From an uncultured Bacteroidia bacterium (GTDB lineage Bacteria > Bacteroidota > Bacteroidia > Bacteroidales > UBA932), in the NCBI GenBank assembly GCA_902778855.1, contig CACYZM010000001.1, forward strand, positions 89,902 to 153,901: a stretch of DNA of 64,000 nucleotides. Reading direction: 5' to 3'. Both the position numbers and the translations under genes were made by a program. Below are positions 30,983-39,265 of this stretch, piece by piece. Each line of letters starts with the position of its first letter. Position 1 is the first letter of the stretch. The notes below the pieces were generated by a model. That model worked only from the letters and a program-made list of their open reading frames with translations, had not been told where the DNA came from and ran no database searches.

Positions 30983-33327
30983 AACGAATCCTGGCTCTTT
31001 CCCTCCTCCTGTTACTCTTCGCTCCCAGCCTCCGTGCGGAAGAAGGCGAACCCGTCCCCGCACCGAAACGGCCGCGGCCCAGAGTGGGCCTCGTCCTCTC
31101 CGGCGGCGGCGCCAAGGGCATGGCGCACATCGGCGCCCTCAAGGTGCTCGAAGAGTTGGACATCCCCGTCGACTATGTCGTGGGCACCAGTATCGGCTCC
31201 ATCATCGGCGGTATGTACGCCCTGGGCTATTCGGCCGACCAGCTCGACTCTCTCGTGCGCGCCCAGGACTGGGACCTGCTGATGAAGGACCACGTCGCGC
31301 GCCGCAACGTTTCCTACGCCTTCAAGGAAGACAACGACCGTTTCCTGCTGACCATCCCCTTCTGGAACCGCAAGAACCTGAGCGAAGAGACCGCTCCCGC
31401 CCAGCCGGGGCAGGAAAACACCGGCATCCGGGGATTGCTCCAGAATGTGCCCGGCGCAGTGGTCGAGGGCCAGAACCTGGACCAGCTCTTCACCAAACTG
31501 TCGGTCGGCTACCAGGATGACATCGACTTCAATACGCTGCCCATTCCCTTCGCCTGCGTGGCGGTGGACCTCAACACGAAGGAGGAAGTGGTATTCCACC
31601 GGGGCGACATCGTGACCGCCATCCGCGCCAGCATGTCGATTCCGGGCTACTTCTCCCCGGTGCGCATCGACGATAAGTACCTGGTCGACGGCGGCATGAT
31701 CAACAATATGCCGGCAGACGTCGCCAAGCAGATGGGGGCCGACTACATCATCACGGTCGACCTGCATCATTTCAAGAAGGTCACACCCGACAATGACCAG
31801 ACGATTCCGGAGATGCTCAACTCCCTGCTCAACATCATGAACGGTGAGAAATACCACGCCGGTCGGGCGATGTCGGACATCATCATCGAGCCGAACACCA
31901 GCGCCTACGGCGTCCTCGATTTCGACGAAAAAAGCGTCGACGCCCTTGTCGACAGCGGCCGGGTCGCCGCCTTCCGGGTGCTTCCGCAACTGCGCTCGCT
32001 GGCCCAGCACCTGAAAGAGTTTCCCGACACGAAGCGCCTGCGTCCGGCCAACGCCATTGACCTGAACCGCGACTCCGTGCTGATCTCCCAGATGGAAATC
32101 AAGGGAACCGACGTCGACGAGATGGCCTGGCTCCTGTCGAAAACCGACATCGGACCCGGCAAAGTCGTCTCGGGGCACGACATGGACGAGACCATGGACT
32201 TCTTCTACAACACCCGCTGCTTCACCAAATCGACCTACGACATCGCCGGGACCCGGGACGAGGGCTTCCGGCTCAAGATCAACCTGGAGCCGCAGAAAGT
32301 CCACGAAGCCGACCTTGGATTCCGTTTCGACAGCGAGGAGATGGCCTCCATCCTGCTGGGCGTCAGCCTCAACAAGCGCAAACTCTTCGGCTCGAAGCTC
32401 AGTCTCGAAATGGAGCTCGGCCTCAACGCCAACGCCACCCTCAATTACAGTTATACCTTCCGCAACCTGACCCGCCTCAACGTGTCCGCCCACTTCCGTC
32501 ATATGAATATGGACGTCTATGACGACATCAACATCCTGAAAGAGGGTGAGGACCTGCCCTATGAATACGGTCTGGACCACTCGGAACGCGCCAACGTCTT
32601 CCGTTCCGAAATCAACTACCAGATCACCGGCTGGCGGAACGCCGACATCCGGATCGGCGGCCGTTACGACAATGCGGAATACCGGGAACTGTCGGCCATC
32701 AATTTCATCGACCTGCATTATTATGAGCAGGCCATCAACGGATTCGGCTGCTGGCGCTACGACATCCTGGATGACAAGTATTTCCCGACCCGCGGCATGA
32801 ACCTGCAGATCGAAGGCGGCGCTTACAGAGGCTGGGGCCATTACGACGACCTGGATGGGAACAACATTCCGTACAGCAACGTGTTTTACGAAGGAAAACT
32901 GGACTTGAAAGGCGCCATCCGGCTCGGCAGCCGGATAACCCTCATCCCCCAGACCTGGAACCGGGTCCTGTTCGGCGAATCTTTCGGCTTCTACCGCAAC
33001 TATGTCGGCGGCACGCGGTACGGCCGCTACACGCCGTCGCAGATGCCGTTCATCGGCCTGAACAACACCTATCACGTCCTCGACAAGGTACACATCGCCC
33101 GGGCCGACCTGCGTTTCAACCTGTTCAAGCAGCACTATCTGACCCTCTTTACCAATTATCTGTACAGTTGGGACATTGCCAATTCGTATTTCTTGCACGA
33201 GCAACACTTCGGCCTGGGCGCCGGCTATTCGCTCAACACCATCGTCGGGCCGATCCAGCTGGTCCTCCACTGGTCCGACATTTCCCGGAGCCTCGGCGTC
33301 CATTTCTCGCTGGGTTATGATTTCTAA
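30979..33327 (+). CDS. Patatin-like phospholipase with outer-membrane beta-barrel (second paralogue)
   Basis: A 782-residue protein with a signal peptide (1-20), a patatin domain with SGGGAKG (41-47), the nucleophile GTSIG (Ser71) and the catalytic Asp in LVDGGMINN near residue 238. A POTRA-like segment lies around 365-425. A C-terminal 16-strand-like barrel ends GYDF. The arrangement is the same as the proteins at 4736 and 33340, with the DIPVDYVVGTS region conserved. It overlaps rlmN by 4 nt and is followed by its paralogue 12 nt later. Confidence 0.88.
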   Translation: MKRILALSLLLLLFAPSLRAEEGEPVPAPKRPRPRVGLVLSGGGAKGMAHIGALKVLEELDIPVDYVVGTSIGSIIGGMYALGYSADQLDSLVRAQDWDLLMKDHVARRNVSYAFKEDNDRFLLTIPFWNRKNLSEETAPAQPGQENTGIRGLLQNVPGAVVEGQNLDQLFTKLSVGYQDDIDFNTLPIPFACVAVDLNTKEEVVFHRGDIVTAIRASMSIPGYFSPVRIDDKYLVDGGMINNMPADVAKQMGADYIITVDLHHFKKVTPDNDQTIPEMLNSLLNIMNGEKYHAGRAMSDIIIEPNTSAYGVLDFDEKSVDALVDSGRVAAFRVLPQLRSLAQHLKEFPDTKRLRPANAIDLNRDSVLISQMEIKGTDVDEMAWLLSKTDIGPGKVVSGHDMDETMDFFYNTRCFTKSTYDIAGTRDEGFRLKINLEPQKVHEADLGFRFDSEEMASILLGVSLNKRKLFGSKLSLEMELGLNANATLNYSYTFRNLTRLNVSAHFRHMNMDVYDDINILKEGEDLPYEYGLDHSERANVFRSEINYQITGWRNADIRIGGRYDNAEYRELSAINFIDLHYYEQAINGFGCWRYDILDDKYFPTRGMNLQIEGGAYRGWGHYDDLDGNNIPYSNVFYEGKLDLKGAIRLGSRITLIPQTWNRVLFGESFGFYRNYVGGTRYGRYTPSQMPFIGLNNTYHVLDKVHIARADLRFNLFKQHYLTLFTNYLYSWDIANSYFLHEQHFGLGAGYSLNTIVGPIQLVLHWSDISRSLGVHFSLGYDF

Positions 33328-33339
33328 CGTCTGTTCTCG

Positions 33340-35610
33340 ATGAAACGTTTCTTTACCTTTGCCATCCTGCTTTTCCTGACACTATCCGCCTCCGCCCAGC
33401 GGCCGAAGGTGGGTGTCGTGCTCTGCGGCGGCGGCGCGAAAGGCGCCGCGCACGTGGGCGTACTCAAGGTATTGGAAGAAAACCATATTCCCGTCGATAT
33501 GATCGTGGGCACCAGTATGGGCGCCATCGTCGGCGGCCTCTATGCCATCGGCTACAACGCGGCCGAACTCGACTCGCTGATCATGGCACAGGACTGGAAC
33601 TTCGTGATGAGCGACCGCATCTCCCGCAAGGACACCTATTTCGACCAACGCAAATACCAGGACAACTATGTTCTCCGGATTCCCTTCGGCAAAGACGACT
33701 ATAGCCGACTGGGGGCCACGGGCTCGGACGGCCAGGGGAAATCCGAGGGATCGATCCTGAGCACCATCCCGATCGCGATGGTCACGGGCCAGAACATCTA
33801 CAACCTCTTTACCCGGCTTTCCGTCGGCTATCAGGATTCGCTCGACTTCAACCGCATGCCGATTCCATTCGCCTGCGTGGCGGTCGACCTGATCGGCAAG
33901 CAGGAAGTCGTGTTCCACGGCGGCAACTTCGTCGACGCCATCCGCTCGTCGATGGCCATCCCGGGGTATTTCTCCCCGGTCCGTATGAATGACATGGTCC
34001 TGATCGACGGCGGTGCCCTCAACAACTATCCGGTCGACGTGGCCCGGGCGATGGGCGCCGACATCGTCATCGGCGTCAAACTTGGCGAACTGGAGAAGAG
34101 CCAGCCGCAGATCGACAACATCGGCGACCTGCTCAATGAGGCGCTCGACCTGTACATGGACACGAAACTGGCCGACAACATCAACGACACCGACCTGCTC
34201 ATCACCCCGAGCGTCAAGGGCTTCGGAACGATGAGCTTCGACACGAAGAGCCTCCGTACCCTGATTGACAACGGCGAAAAAGCCGCCCGCGAAAAACAGA
34301 CCGAGATCGAGGGTGTGAAAGACTGGCTCAACCGCTCGCAGCAGAATTTCATCGGGCCGATCAAGCAACCCGCAAAATACCGGAAGGCCGTGCGTCTGGA
34401 CCGCGACACCGTCACCCTGGGTCACGTCTCGTTCAACGGGCTTTCCCAGCAGGATGCGCAATGGCTCATGCGCCGGAGTCCGCTCAAGGCCGGCGAACGC
34501 ATCAGCGGCGCCACGCTGGAGAACGAAGTCGCCCGTCTGTACAATACCGGCGCCTTCGAGTCGGTCACCTATCTGCTGAAAGGGCAGAACGAACCGTATG
34601 ACCTGGAACTCAATTTCGTGGGCGGCCGCAAATCCTCCCTGGGCATGGGCGTCCGCTTCGACAGCGAGGAGATCGCCGCCATCCTGCTCAACATCGGGTT
34701 CAATGAAAAGGCCCTCTACGGCTCGAAATTCACCGCCAACGCCAAACTGGCGTACAACATGCACGCGAACCTGGAGTATTCCTATGCTTTCAAGTCGCTG
34801 GCCCGCTTCAACGTGGCCTACGGGTTCCGGCATTCCAGTATGTACCTGCAGGCCGGCGGCCTGCGGAGTACGACCAACTTCCGGACCCACGGCCTGAAGG
34901 TTTACTTTTCAACGGAAAAGGCCCGGAATCTCGACATCGACCTGGGCGCCCAGTTCCAGTGGTACCGCGACTTCGACGTGACCGATACCGACCTGCTGCC
35001 CGGCAGCTACGACTACGATTTCAAGCGCGACAAGTTCCTGAGCGGTTTCGCCCGCTTCCAGTTCGACTGGCGTGACCAAAAGAATTTCCCGACCCGGGGC
35101 TCGGCTTTCGACGGGCAGTTCAACTACTACCTCAACCGGCTGTTCCAGCCCGGCGGCAAGGATTTCAGCGCCTTCAGCATCCACTACACCCACGTCATCC
35201 CGTTCGGCAACCGGATGGCCGGCATCGTGACGCTCGACAACCGCACGCTCCTGGGCAGCAACGTTCCCGTGGCCATGGGCAACGTGATGGGCGGCACGCT
35301 GCGCGGACGCTATATCGACCAGCAGCTGTCGTTCATCGGTTTCGGCTATTCACACCTGTTCAAGAACGTGCTGAGCGAAGCCACACTTGACCTCCGTTAC
35401 CGGATGCTCGACAACCACTATTTCTTCCTTTCCGGCGCCTACGCCCTGGCGTTCCAGAACCTGAAGACCGTCTTTGCGGACGGTTCCATCTACGGCGCCA
35501 GCCTGGGCTACGCCTACAACTCCTTCATCGGTCCGCTGGCCGCCAATCTGTACTGGTCTAATTACACCAAATCGGTCGGCTTCTATTTCTCGCTGGGCTA
35601 CAATTTCTGA
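33340..35610 (+). CDS. Patatin-like phospholipase with outer-membrane beta-barrel (third paralogue)
   Basis: A 756-residue protein built like its neighbour: signal peptide (1-20), patatin motifs CGGGAKG (29-35), GTSMG (Ser59) and LIDGGALNN. A POTRA-like region around 350-400 is followed by a beta-barrel ending GYNF. Both catalytic residues are present in all three copies, so each is expected to be active. The gene is 12 nt after the second paralogue and 3 nt before recX, within an apparent rlmN-patatin-patatin-recX-prfB transcript. Confidence 0.88.
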   Translation: MKRFFTFAILLFLTLSASAQRPKVGVVLCGGGAKGAAHVGVLKVLEENHIPVDMIVGTSMGAIVGGLYAIGYNAAELDSLIMAQDWNFVMSDRISRKDTYFDQRKYQDNYVLRIPFGKDDYSRLGATGSDGQGKSEGSILSTIPIAMVTGQNIYNLFTRLSVGYQDSLDFNRMPIPFACVAVDLIGKQEVVFHGGNFVDAIRSSMAIPGYFSPVRMNDMVLIDGGALNNYPVDVARAMGADIVIGVKLGELEKSQPQIDNIGDLLNEALDLYMDTKLADNINDTDLLITPSVKGFGTMSFDTKSLRTLIDNGEKAAREKQTEIEGVKDWLNRSQQNFIGPIKQPAKYRKAVRLDRDTVTLGHVSFNGLSQQDAQWLMRRSPLKAGERISGATLENEVARLYNTGAFESVTYLLKGQNEPYDLELNFVGGRKSSLGMGVRFDSEEIAAILLNIGFNEKALYGSKFTANAKLAYNMHANLEYSYAFKSLARFNVAYGFRHSSMYLQAGGLRSTTNFRTHGLKVYFSTEKARNLDIDLGAQFQWYRDFDVTDTDLLPGSYDYDFKRDKFLSGFARFQFDWRDQKNFPTRGSAFDGQFNYYLNRLFQPGGKDFSAFSIHYTHVIPFGNRMAGIVTLDNRTLLGSNVPVAMGNVMGGTLRGRYIDQQLSFIGFGYSHLFKNVLSEATLDLRYRMLDNHYFFLSGAYALAFQNLKTVFADGSIYGASLGYAYNSFIGPLAANLYWSNYTKSVGFYFSLGYNF

Positions 35611-35613
35611 TCG

Positions 35614-36084
35614 ATGGAAGAAGCCGCCCAGAAACAGCTGGCCCGCCTGATGCGCCTTTGTGCCGGCCGGGAATGCTGCCGGAGCGATATCCGGCGCAAG
35701 CTCGCCGCCCTTCCGCCCGCTGAGGCGGAGGAAGTGCTTGAGACCCTCTGTCGCGAAGGCTACGTCGACGATACCCGCTACGCCCGGGCTTTCGCCCGCG
35801 ACAAAAGTGCGCTCCAGGGTTGGGGAAATCTCAAAATTAAGCTAGCTTTGCAACGCAAAGGAATCGCCGCCGACGCCGTTTCCGCGGCTTTGGCGGAGAT
35901 TGACGCCCCGGCCGCCGACAACCGGAAGGAGCAGGTGCTCCGCGCCAAATGGAAGGCCCTCGAACGGGAAACCGACCCCGACAAAAAAGCGGCCCGGTTC
36001 TTCCGCTACGGCCTGGGCCGCGGCTACAGTTACGAAGAAATCAAAAAGACATATGACAACATCAGAAGAGATCAAAGCGCTTGA
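35614..36084 (+). CDS. recX: RecX-family regulatory protein
   Basis: A 156-residue, helix-rich basic protein. It shows the RecX three-helix repeats: LCREGYVDDTRYARAFARDKS and LKIKLALQRKGIAADAV, ending FFRYGLGRGYSYEEIKKTYDNI. RecX binds RecA filaments and limits their activity. It is not next to recA, which is 6 kb away on the other strand. Its last 32 nt overlap the start of prfB in another frame. Confidence 0.88.
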   Translation: MEEAAQKQLARLMRLCAGRECCRSDIRRKLAALPPAEAEEVLETLCREGYVDDTRYARAFARDKSALQGWGNLKIKLALQRKGIAADAVSAALAEIDAPAADNRKEQVLRAKWKALERETDPDKKAARFFRYGLGRGYSYEEIKKTYDNIRRDQSA

Positions 36085-37130
36085 ACAGCGGATAGCGATG
36101 TTGGGGAGGTTTCTTTGACATCCCCGGCAAACGTGCGGAATTAGCGGAAAAACAGGCCAAAACCACCGCCCCGGACTTCTGGGACGACCCCAAGGCCGCC
36201 GAGACCTTCCTGAAAGGCGTCTCGGCCATCAAATACTGGGTGGACGGCTATGACGCCCTGGAGGCCGGCTATGCCGACCTGACGACGCTCCTCGACTTCG
36301 GCGAGGATGCGGCCGACGACATCGACGCCGCCTACGCCGACCTGCTCGAAAAAGTCGAGGCGCTGGAACTGCGCAACATGCTCGGCGAAGAGGGCGACAA
36401 CCTCGGCGCCGTGCTGACCATCAACTCGGGCGCCGGCGGCACCGAAGCCAACGACTGGTCGTCGATGCTGATGCGCATGTACACCCGCTGGGGCGAGCGC
36501 AACGGTTACAAGATGACCGTCACCGAACTGATCGAAGGCGACGAGGCCGGCATCAAGTCGTGCACCATCCAGTTCGAGGGCGACTACGCGTACGGCTATC
36601 TCAAGGCGGAGAACGGTGTGCACCGGCTGGTGCGCATCTCCCCGTACAACGCCCAGGGCAAGCGGCAGACCACCTTCTCTTCCGTGTTCGTCTACCCGCT
36701 GGTCGACGACACCATCCAGATCGAGATCAATCCCGCCGACCTGGAATGGGACACTTTCCGTTCCTCCGGCGCGGGCGGCCAGAACGTCAACAAGGTCGAG
36801 ACGGGCGTGCGGGTGAAGCACCTGCCCACCGGCATCACGGTCGAAAACACCGAGACGCGTTCCCAGCTCGACAACCGGCAGAACGCCCTGCGCATCCTGA
36901 AGTCCCATCTCTACGACCTGGAACTGAAGAAACGGCAGGAGAAACAGGCGGAGCTCGAAGGCCAGAAAAAACGCATCGAATGGGGTTCCCAGATCCGCTC
37001 CTACGTCCTGCACCCCTATAAGATGGTAAAAGACCTGCGCACCGGTTATGAAACGTCCGATACGCAGGCCGTCCTGGACGGGGATTTGAACCCCTTCATG
37101 AAAGAATTCCTGATGCGGAACGATCTATAA
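36053..37130 (+). CDS. prfB: Peptide chain release factor 2, programmed +1 frameshift
   Basis: RF2 is encoded in two frames. The 21-codon zero frame (36053-36115, MTTSEEIKALEQRIAMLGRFL) ends at a TGA at 36116-36118. A +1 shift that skips T36116 continues as GAC at 36117 to the stop at 37130, giving 358 residues. The product has the RF2 domains: GGQ in SSGAGGQNVNKVETG, which triggers hydrolysis, and RISPYNAQGKRQT, where the stop-codon reading tripeptide is SPY instead of E. coli SPF. RF2 reads UGA and UAA, and low RF2 favours the shift, so the gene is autoregulated. The 5' end lies within recX; the 3' end overlaps the convergent hydrolase by 6 nt. Confidence 0.95.
36103..36119 (+). other. prfB programmed +1 frameshift site
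   Basis: An SD-like GGGGAGG (36103-36109) is followed by TTT and then CTT TGA C (36113-36119). This is the classic slippery stop of bacterial prfB, with the usual 3-nt gap between SD-like element and CTT. Confidence 0.95.
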
Positions 37131-38018
37131 ATCGTTCCCGTACAGGCACTTGGCAGCACCTCCCGCCATCTTTCCGTCGGAGTGGCCGACTCCGGCCACG
37201 TAGGCAATGTCCCAGTTGAACGGAACGCCGCGACGGGCGGCATCGGCCCGGCAGAACGCGAAGAAAGTCTCGCCCCGCTGGAAGCGGTTCAGACCCTGTG
37301 CATCCGCCTCCGGCGTCTGGCGCAGGGAAGACTGCCGCAGCGTGTCGGCATCGCCCAGCAGGATGGTCATTCGTTTCGCATAGTAAGCCGCCACGTCGGT
37401 CCCGATCTTTTCGACACTGTCGCCGATTCCGTAGGGATAACCGATCGTGTCGGTCGGGAACGTGTACCAGCCGGCATTGGCCGCCACGGCCCGTTCCACT
37501 TCGGGCGTGTCGTTGAACAGCAGGTAGCGGTGGACGAACTGTCCGCCGGCCGAATGGCCGTAGATGCTGAACTTCTTCGCCTGCGAAGCGCTATGGTCTT
37601 TGAAGAAATGGAAGATCTCGCTGATGATCGGATAGGTCATCGACTCCTTGGGATTGAAGTTCCCGTCCGCATCCTGGACATTCCCCTGCTGATAGGCGAT
37701 TTCGGGGAAATCCTCGTCGGTAAAGTGCGGCGTCAGCAGGATGAAACCATACTGGTCGGCCTGCGATTTCCAATGGTCGAGATAGCCGTCGGCGTTGCGG
37801 CCCATGCCGTGCATCACGATCTGGACCGGCATGGTGCGGATGTCACCGGCCGGAATGTGGTAGTAGACGTTCACCGTCTTGCCGGCAAAGGGGCCCTGGC
37901 AGGCATACGGAACCATGCCTGTCCCTTCGACGAACAGTTGTTCCTCGCCCTTGCAGCAGCTGAGCAGGACGACGACCGAAAGGACGGTCGCAGCGATTGC
38001 AGTCAATTTACGCTTCAT
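37125..38018 (-). CDS. Alpha/beta-hydrolase-fold lipoprotein (poly-hydroxybutyrate-depolymerase/esterase-like)
   Basis: A 297-residue protein from ATG 38018 with a lipoprotein signal (VVLLSC near residue 21). The hydrolase fold has oxyanion region MHGMGRN, the nucleophile elbow GHSAGG and a late His in AGVGHSDGK. It is presumably periplasmic or surface-exposed. The substrate cannot be read from sequence; an esterase or peptidase-type role is possible. The start overlaps the end of the isoaspartyl dipeptidase gene by 11 nt, so it is the last gene of the SusCD operon. It overlaps prfB by 6 nt at the 3' end. Confidence 0.78.
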   Translation of the reverse strand: MKRKLTAIAATVLSVVVLLSCCKGEEQLFVEGTGMVPYACQGPFAGKTVNVYYHIPAGDIRTMPVQIVMHGMGRNADGYLDHWKSQADQYGFILLTPHFTDEDFPEIAYQQGNVQDADGNFNPKESMTYPIISEIFHFFKDHSASQAKKFSIYGHSAGGQFVHRYLLFNDTPEVERAVAANAGWYTFPTDTIGYPYGIGDSVEKIGTDVAAYYAKRMTILLGDADTLRQSSLRQTPEADAQGLNRFQRGETFFAFCRADAARRGVPFNWDIAYVAGVGHSDGKMAGGAAKCLYGNDL

Positions 38019-39117
38019 AGACTTTCTGGCCTTTCGCATAGACACTGTGGATGGAGAGGTCTTCGTTGAGCGCCACGAAATCGGCGTCGCGGCCCACGGC
38101 GATCCGTCCCTTTTCCTTCAGCGAAAGGTTCCGGGCCGGGTTGACGGTGATCAGTTGCAGGGCCGATTCCAGCGGCAGGACACCGTTCTTGACCAGTGCG
38201 ACCATCTCCTTGTAGTTGAGCGTCAGCGGGGCCGGCGTGTAGGTCACGACACCCGTTTCTGGGTCCTCGCGGCGCACGCCGCCGTGGCCATCGCTCGAGA
38301 ACGTCAGGTTCGAGAGCGGCGCACCGGCTTCAAGCGCCAGGGCGACCGCCTGGTGCGCATCGACGAAGCGCGTGCCGCCGGTGGAGATATCCATCATACC
38401 GCCTTTCTTGGCGAAGTCGACACACGTGTCGAAGAGGGCCCGGGTGCGGCTGCAGTGCGTCGGCGAGATGTAGGAAATCAGCGTGGGATACTGGTCCACG
38501 ATGCGGTGCAGCACGTCGATCCGGCTCTTCAGGTTGCCCAGGTGGATGTGCAGAATGCCGTGCTTGCCCGAGGTAAACCCGCCCAGGCGGACCTGGTTGA
38601 TCAGGCGCAGGATCTCGAGCTCCGTCGGGAACGAACTGCGGTCATCGCTCAGGGCCAGTTTGCAGCCGATGACCTTGTCGATGTAGATCAAATCCTCGGC
38701 CACCGAACCGGTAATCGTTTTCTCCGGCACGCCGTAATAGCTGGTCAGCATATAGGCCGAAAGGCCTTCCGCATCGAGCGCCTTTACCTTGGCGTAGAGC
38801 GTCGACAGTTCCTTGACGAACCCGTCAGTGCCCAGCAGGCCCACGACCGTCGTCGTACCCGTGGCCGCGAGCTCCGCCTTTGTCACTTCCGGGATGAACG
38901 AAGCGAAGCCGAACTGGCCGCCGCCGCCCGTCACGTGCACGTGCTGGTCGATGAACCCCGGGCACAGGCAACGCCCCTTCAGGTCGATGACCTGAACGTC
39001 GCAACCCCGCACCGACAGCTTATCGCCGATGGCCAGAATCTTCCCCGCCGCCGTCAACACCTGCGTCTCCTCCCGCCGCTCCGGCGCGAATATCTTACAG
39101 TTTTTGAATAATTCCAT
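38008..39117 (-). CDS. iadA: Beta-aspartyl (isoaspartyl) dipeptidase
   Basis: A 369-residue amidohydrolase with a binuclear metal site: PGFIDQHVHVTGGGG (the HxH pair), the downstream ILHIHLGN and SPTHCSR histidines, and the catalytic Asp in FSSDGHGG. GTTTVVGLLGTDG is a family signature of IadA. It cleaves beta-Asp-X dipeptides, releasing aspartate. There is no signal peptide, so it acts in the cytoplasm on imported dipeptides. The position downstream of SusC/SusD, an M14 carboxypeptidase and DcuC carriers suggests a peptide-to-aspartate-to-C4-dicarboxylate route. Confidence 0.92.
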   Translation of the reverse strand: MELFKNCKIFAPERREETQVLTAAGKILAIGDKLSVRGCDVQVIDLKGRCLCPGFIDQHVHVTGGGGQFGFASFIPEVTKAELAATGTTTVVGLLGTDGFVKELSTLYAKVKALDAEGLSAYMLTSYYGVPEKTITGSVAEDLIYIDKVIGCKLALSDDRSSFPTELEILRLINQVRLGGFTSGKHGILHIHLGNLKSRIDVLHRIVDQYPTLISYISPTHCSRTRALFDTCVDFAKKGGMMDISTGGTRFVDAHQAVALALEAGAPLSNLTFSSDGHGGVRREDPETGVVTYTPAPLTLNYKEMVALVKNGVLPLESALQLITVNPARNLSLKEKGRIAVGRDADFVALNEDLSIHSVYAKGQKVYEA

Positions 39118-39130
39118 ATGAACGATTCTT

Positions 39131-39258
39131 GAGGGGACTCTTCACGCTTTCCAGACTACGGACCCTACGGGTCCTATCCCTCCCAAAGCTAGCTTTGGGC
39201 CCCTCCCACTCACGGCTGCGTGGGCGCAGACGGTCTGGAAAGCGTGAAGAGTCCCCTC
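39131..39258. repeat. 128-bp cloverleaf-like palindromic element
   Basis: Two perfect 26-nt inverted arms (39131-39156 and 39233-39258; arm begins GAGGGGACTCTTCACGCTTT) enclose 76 nt. Inside are three further hairpins: GGACCC-TAC-GGGTCC (39160-39174), the perfect 18-nt palindrome CCCAAAGCTAGCTTTGGG (39182-39199), and CCCAC...GTGGG (39205-39224). It fills the gap between the DcuC gene at 39266 and iadA. It could act as an intercistronic mRNA structure, or be a REP/MITE-like repeat. No second copy is seen in the window and no target-site duplication is evident. Confidence 0.85.
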
Positions 39259-39265
39259 CATAATA

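Noticed and set aside
31012..33303. A 763-codon minus-strand frame opposite the second patatin gene
   Set aside because: Antisense frame without domains; the plus-strand protein has patatin motifs and a barrel.
33340..35610. Assembly duplication as the cause of the tandem patatin genes
   Set aside because: The two proteins differ throughout, including lengths (782 and 756 residues), so they are diverged paralogues.
36116..36118. In-frame TGA in prfB as a pseudogene or sequencing error
   Set aside because: The surrounding GGGGAGG-TTT-CTT-TGA-C is the standard programmed frameshift of prfB.
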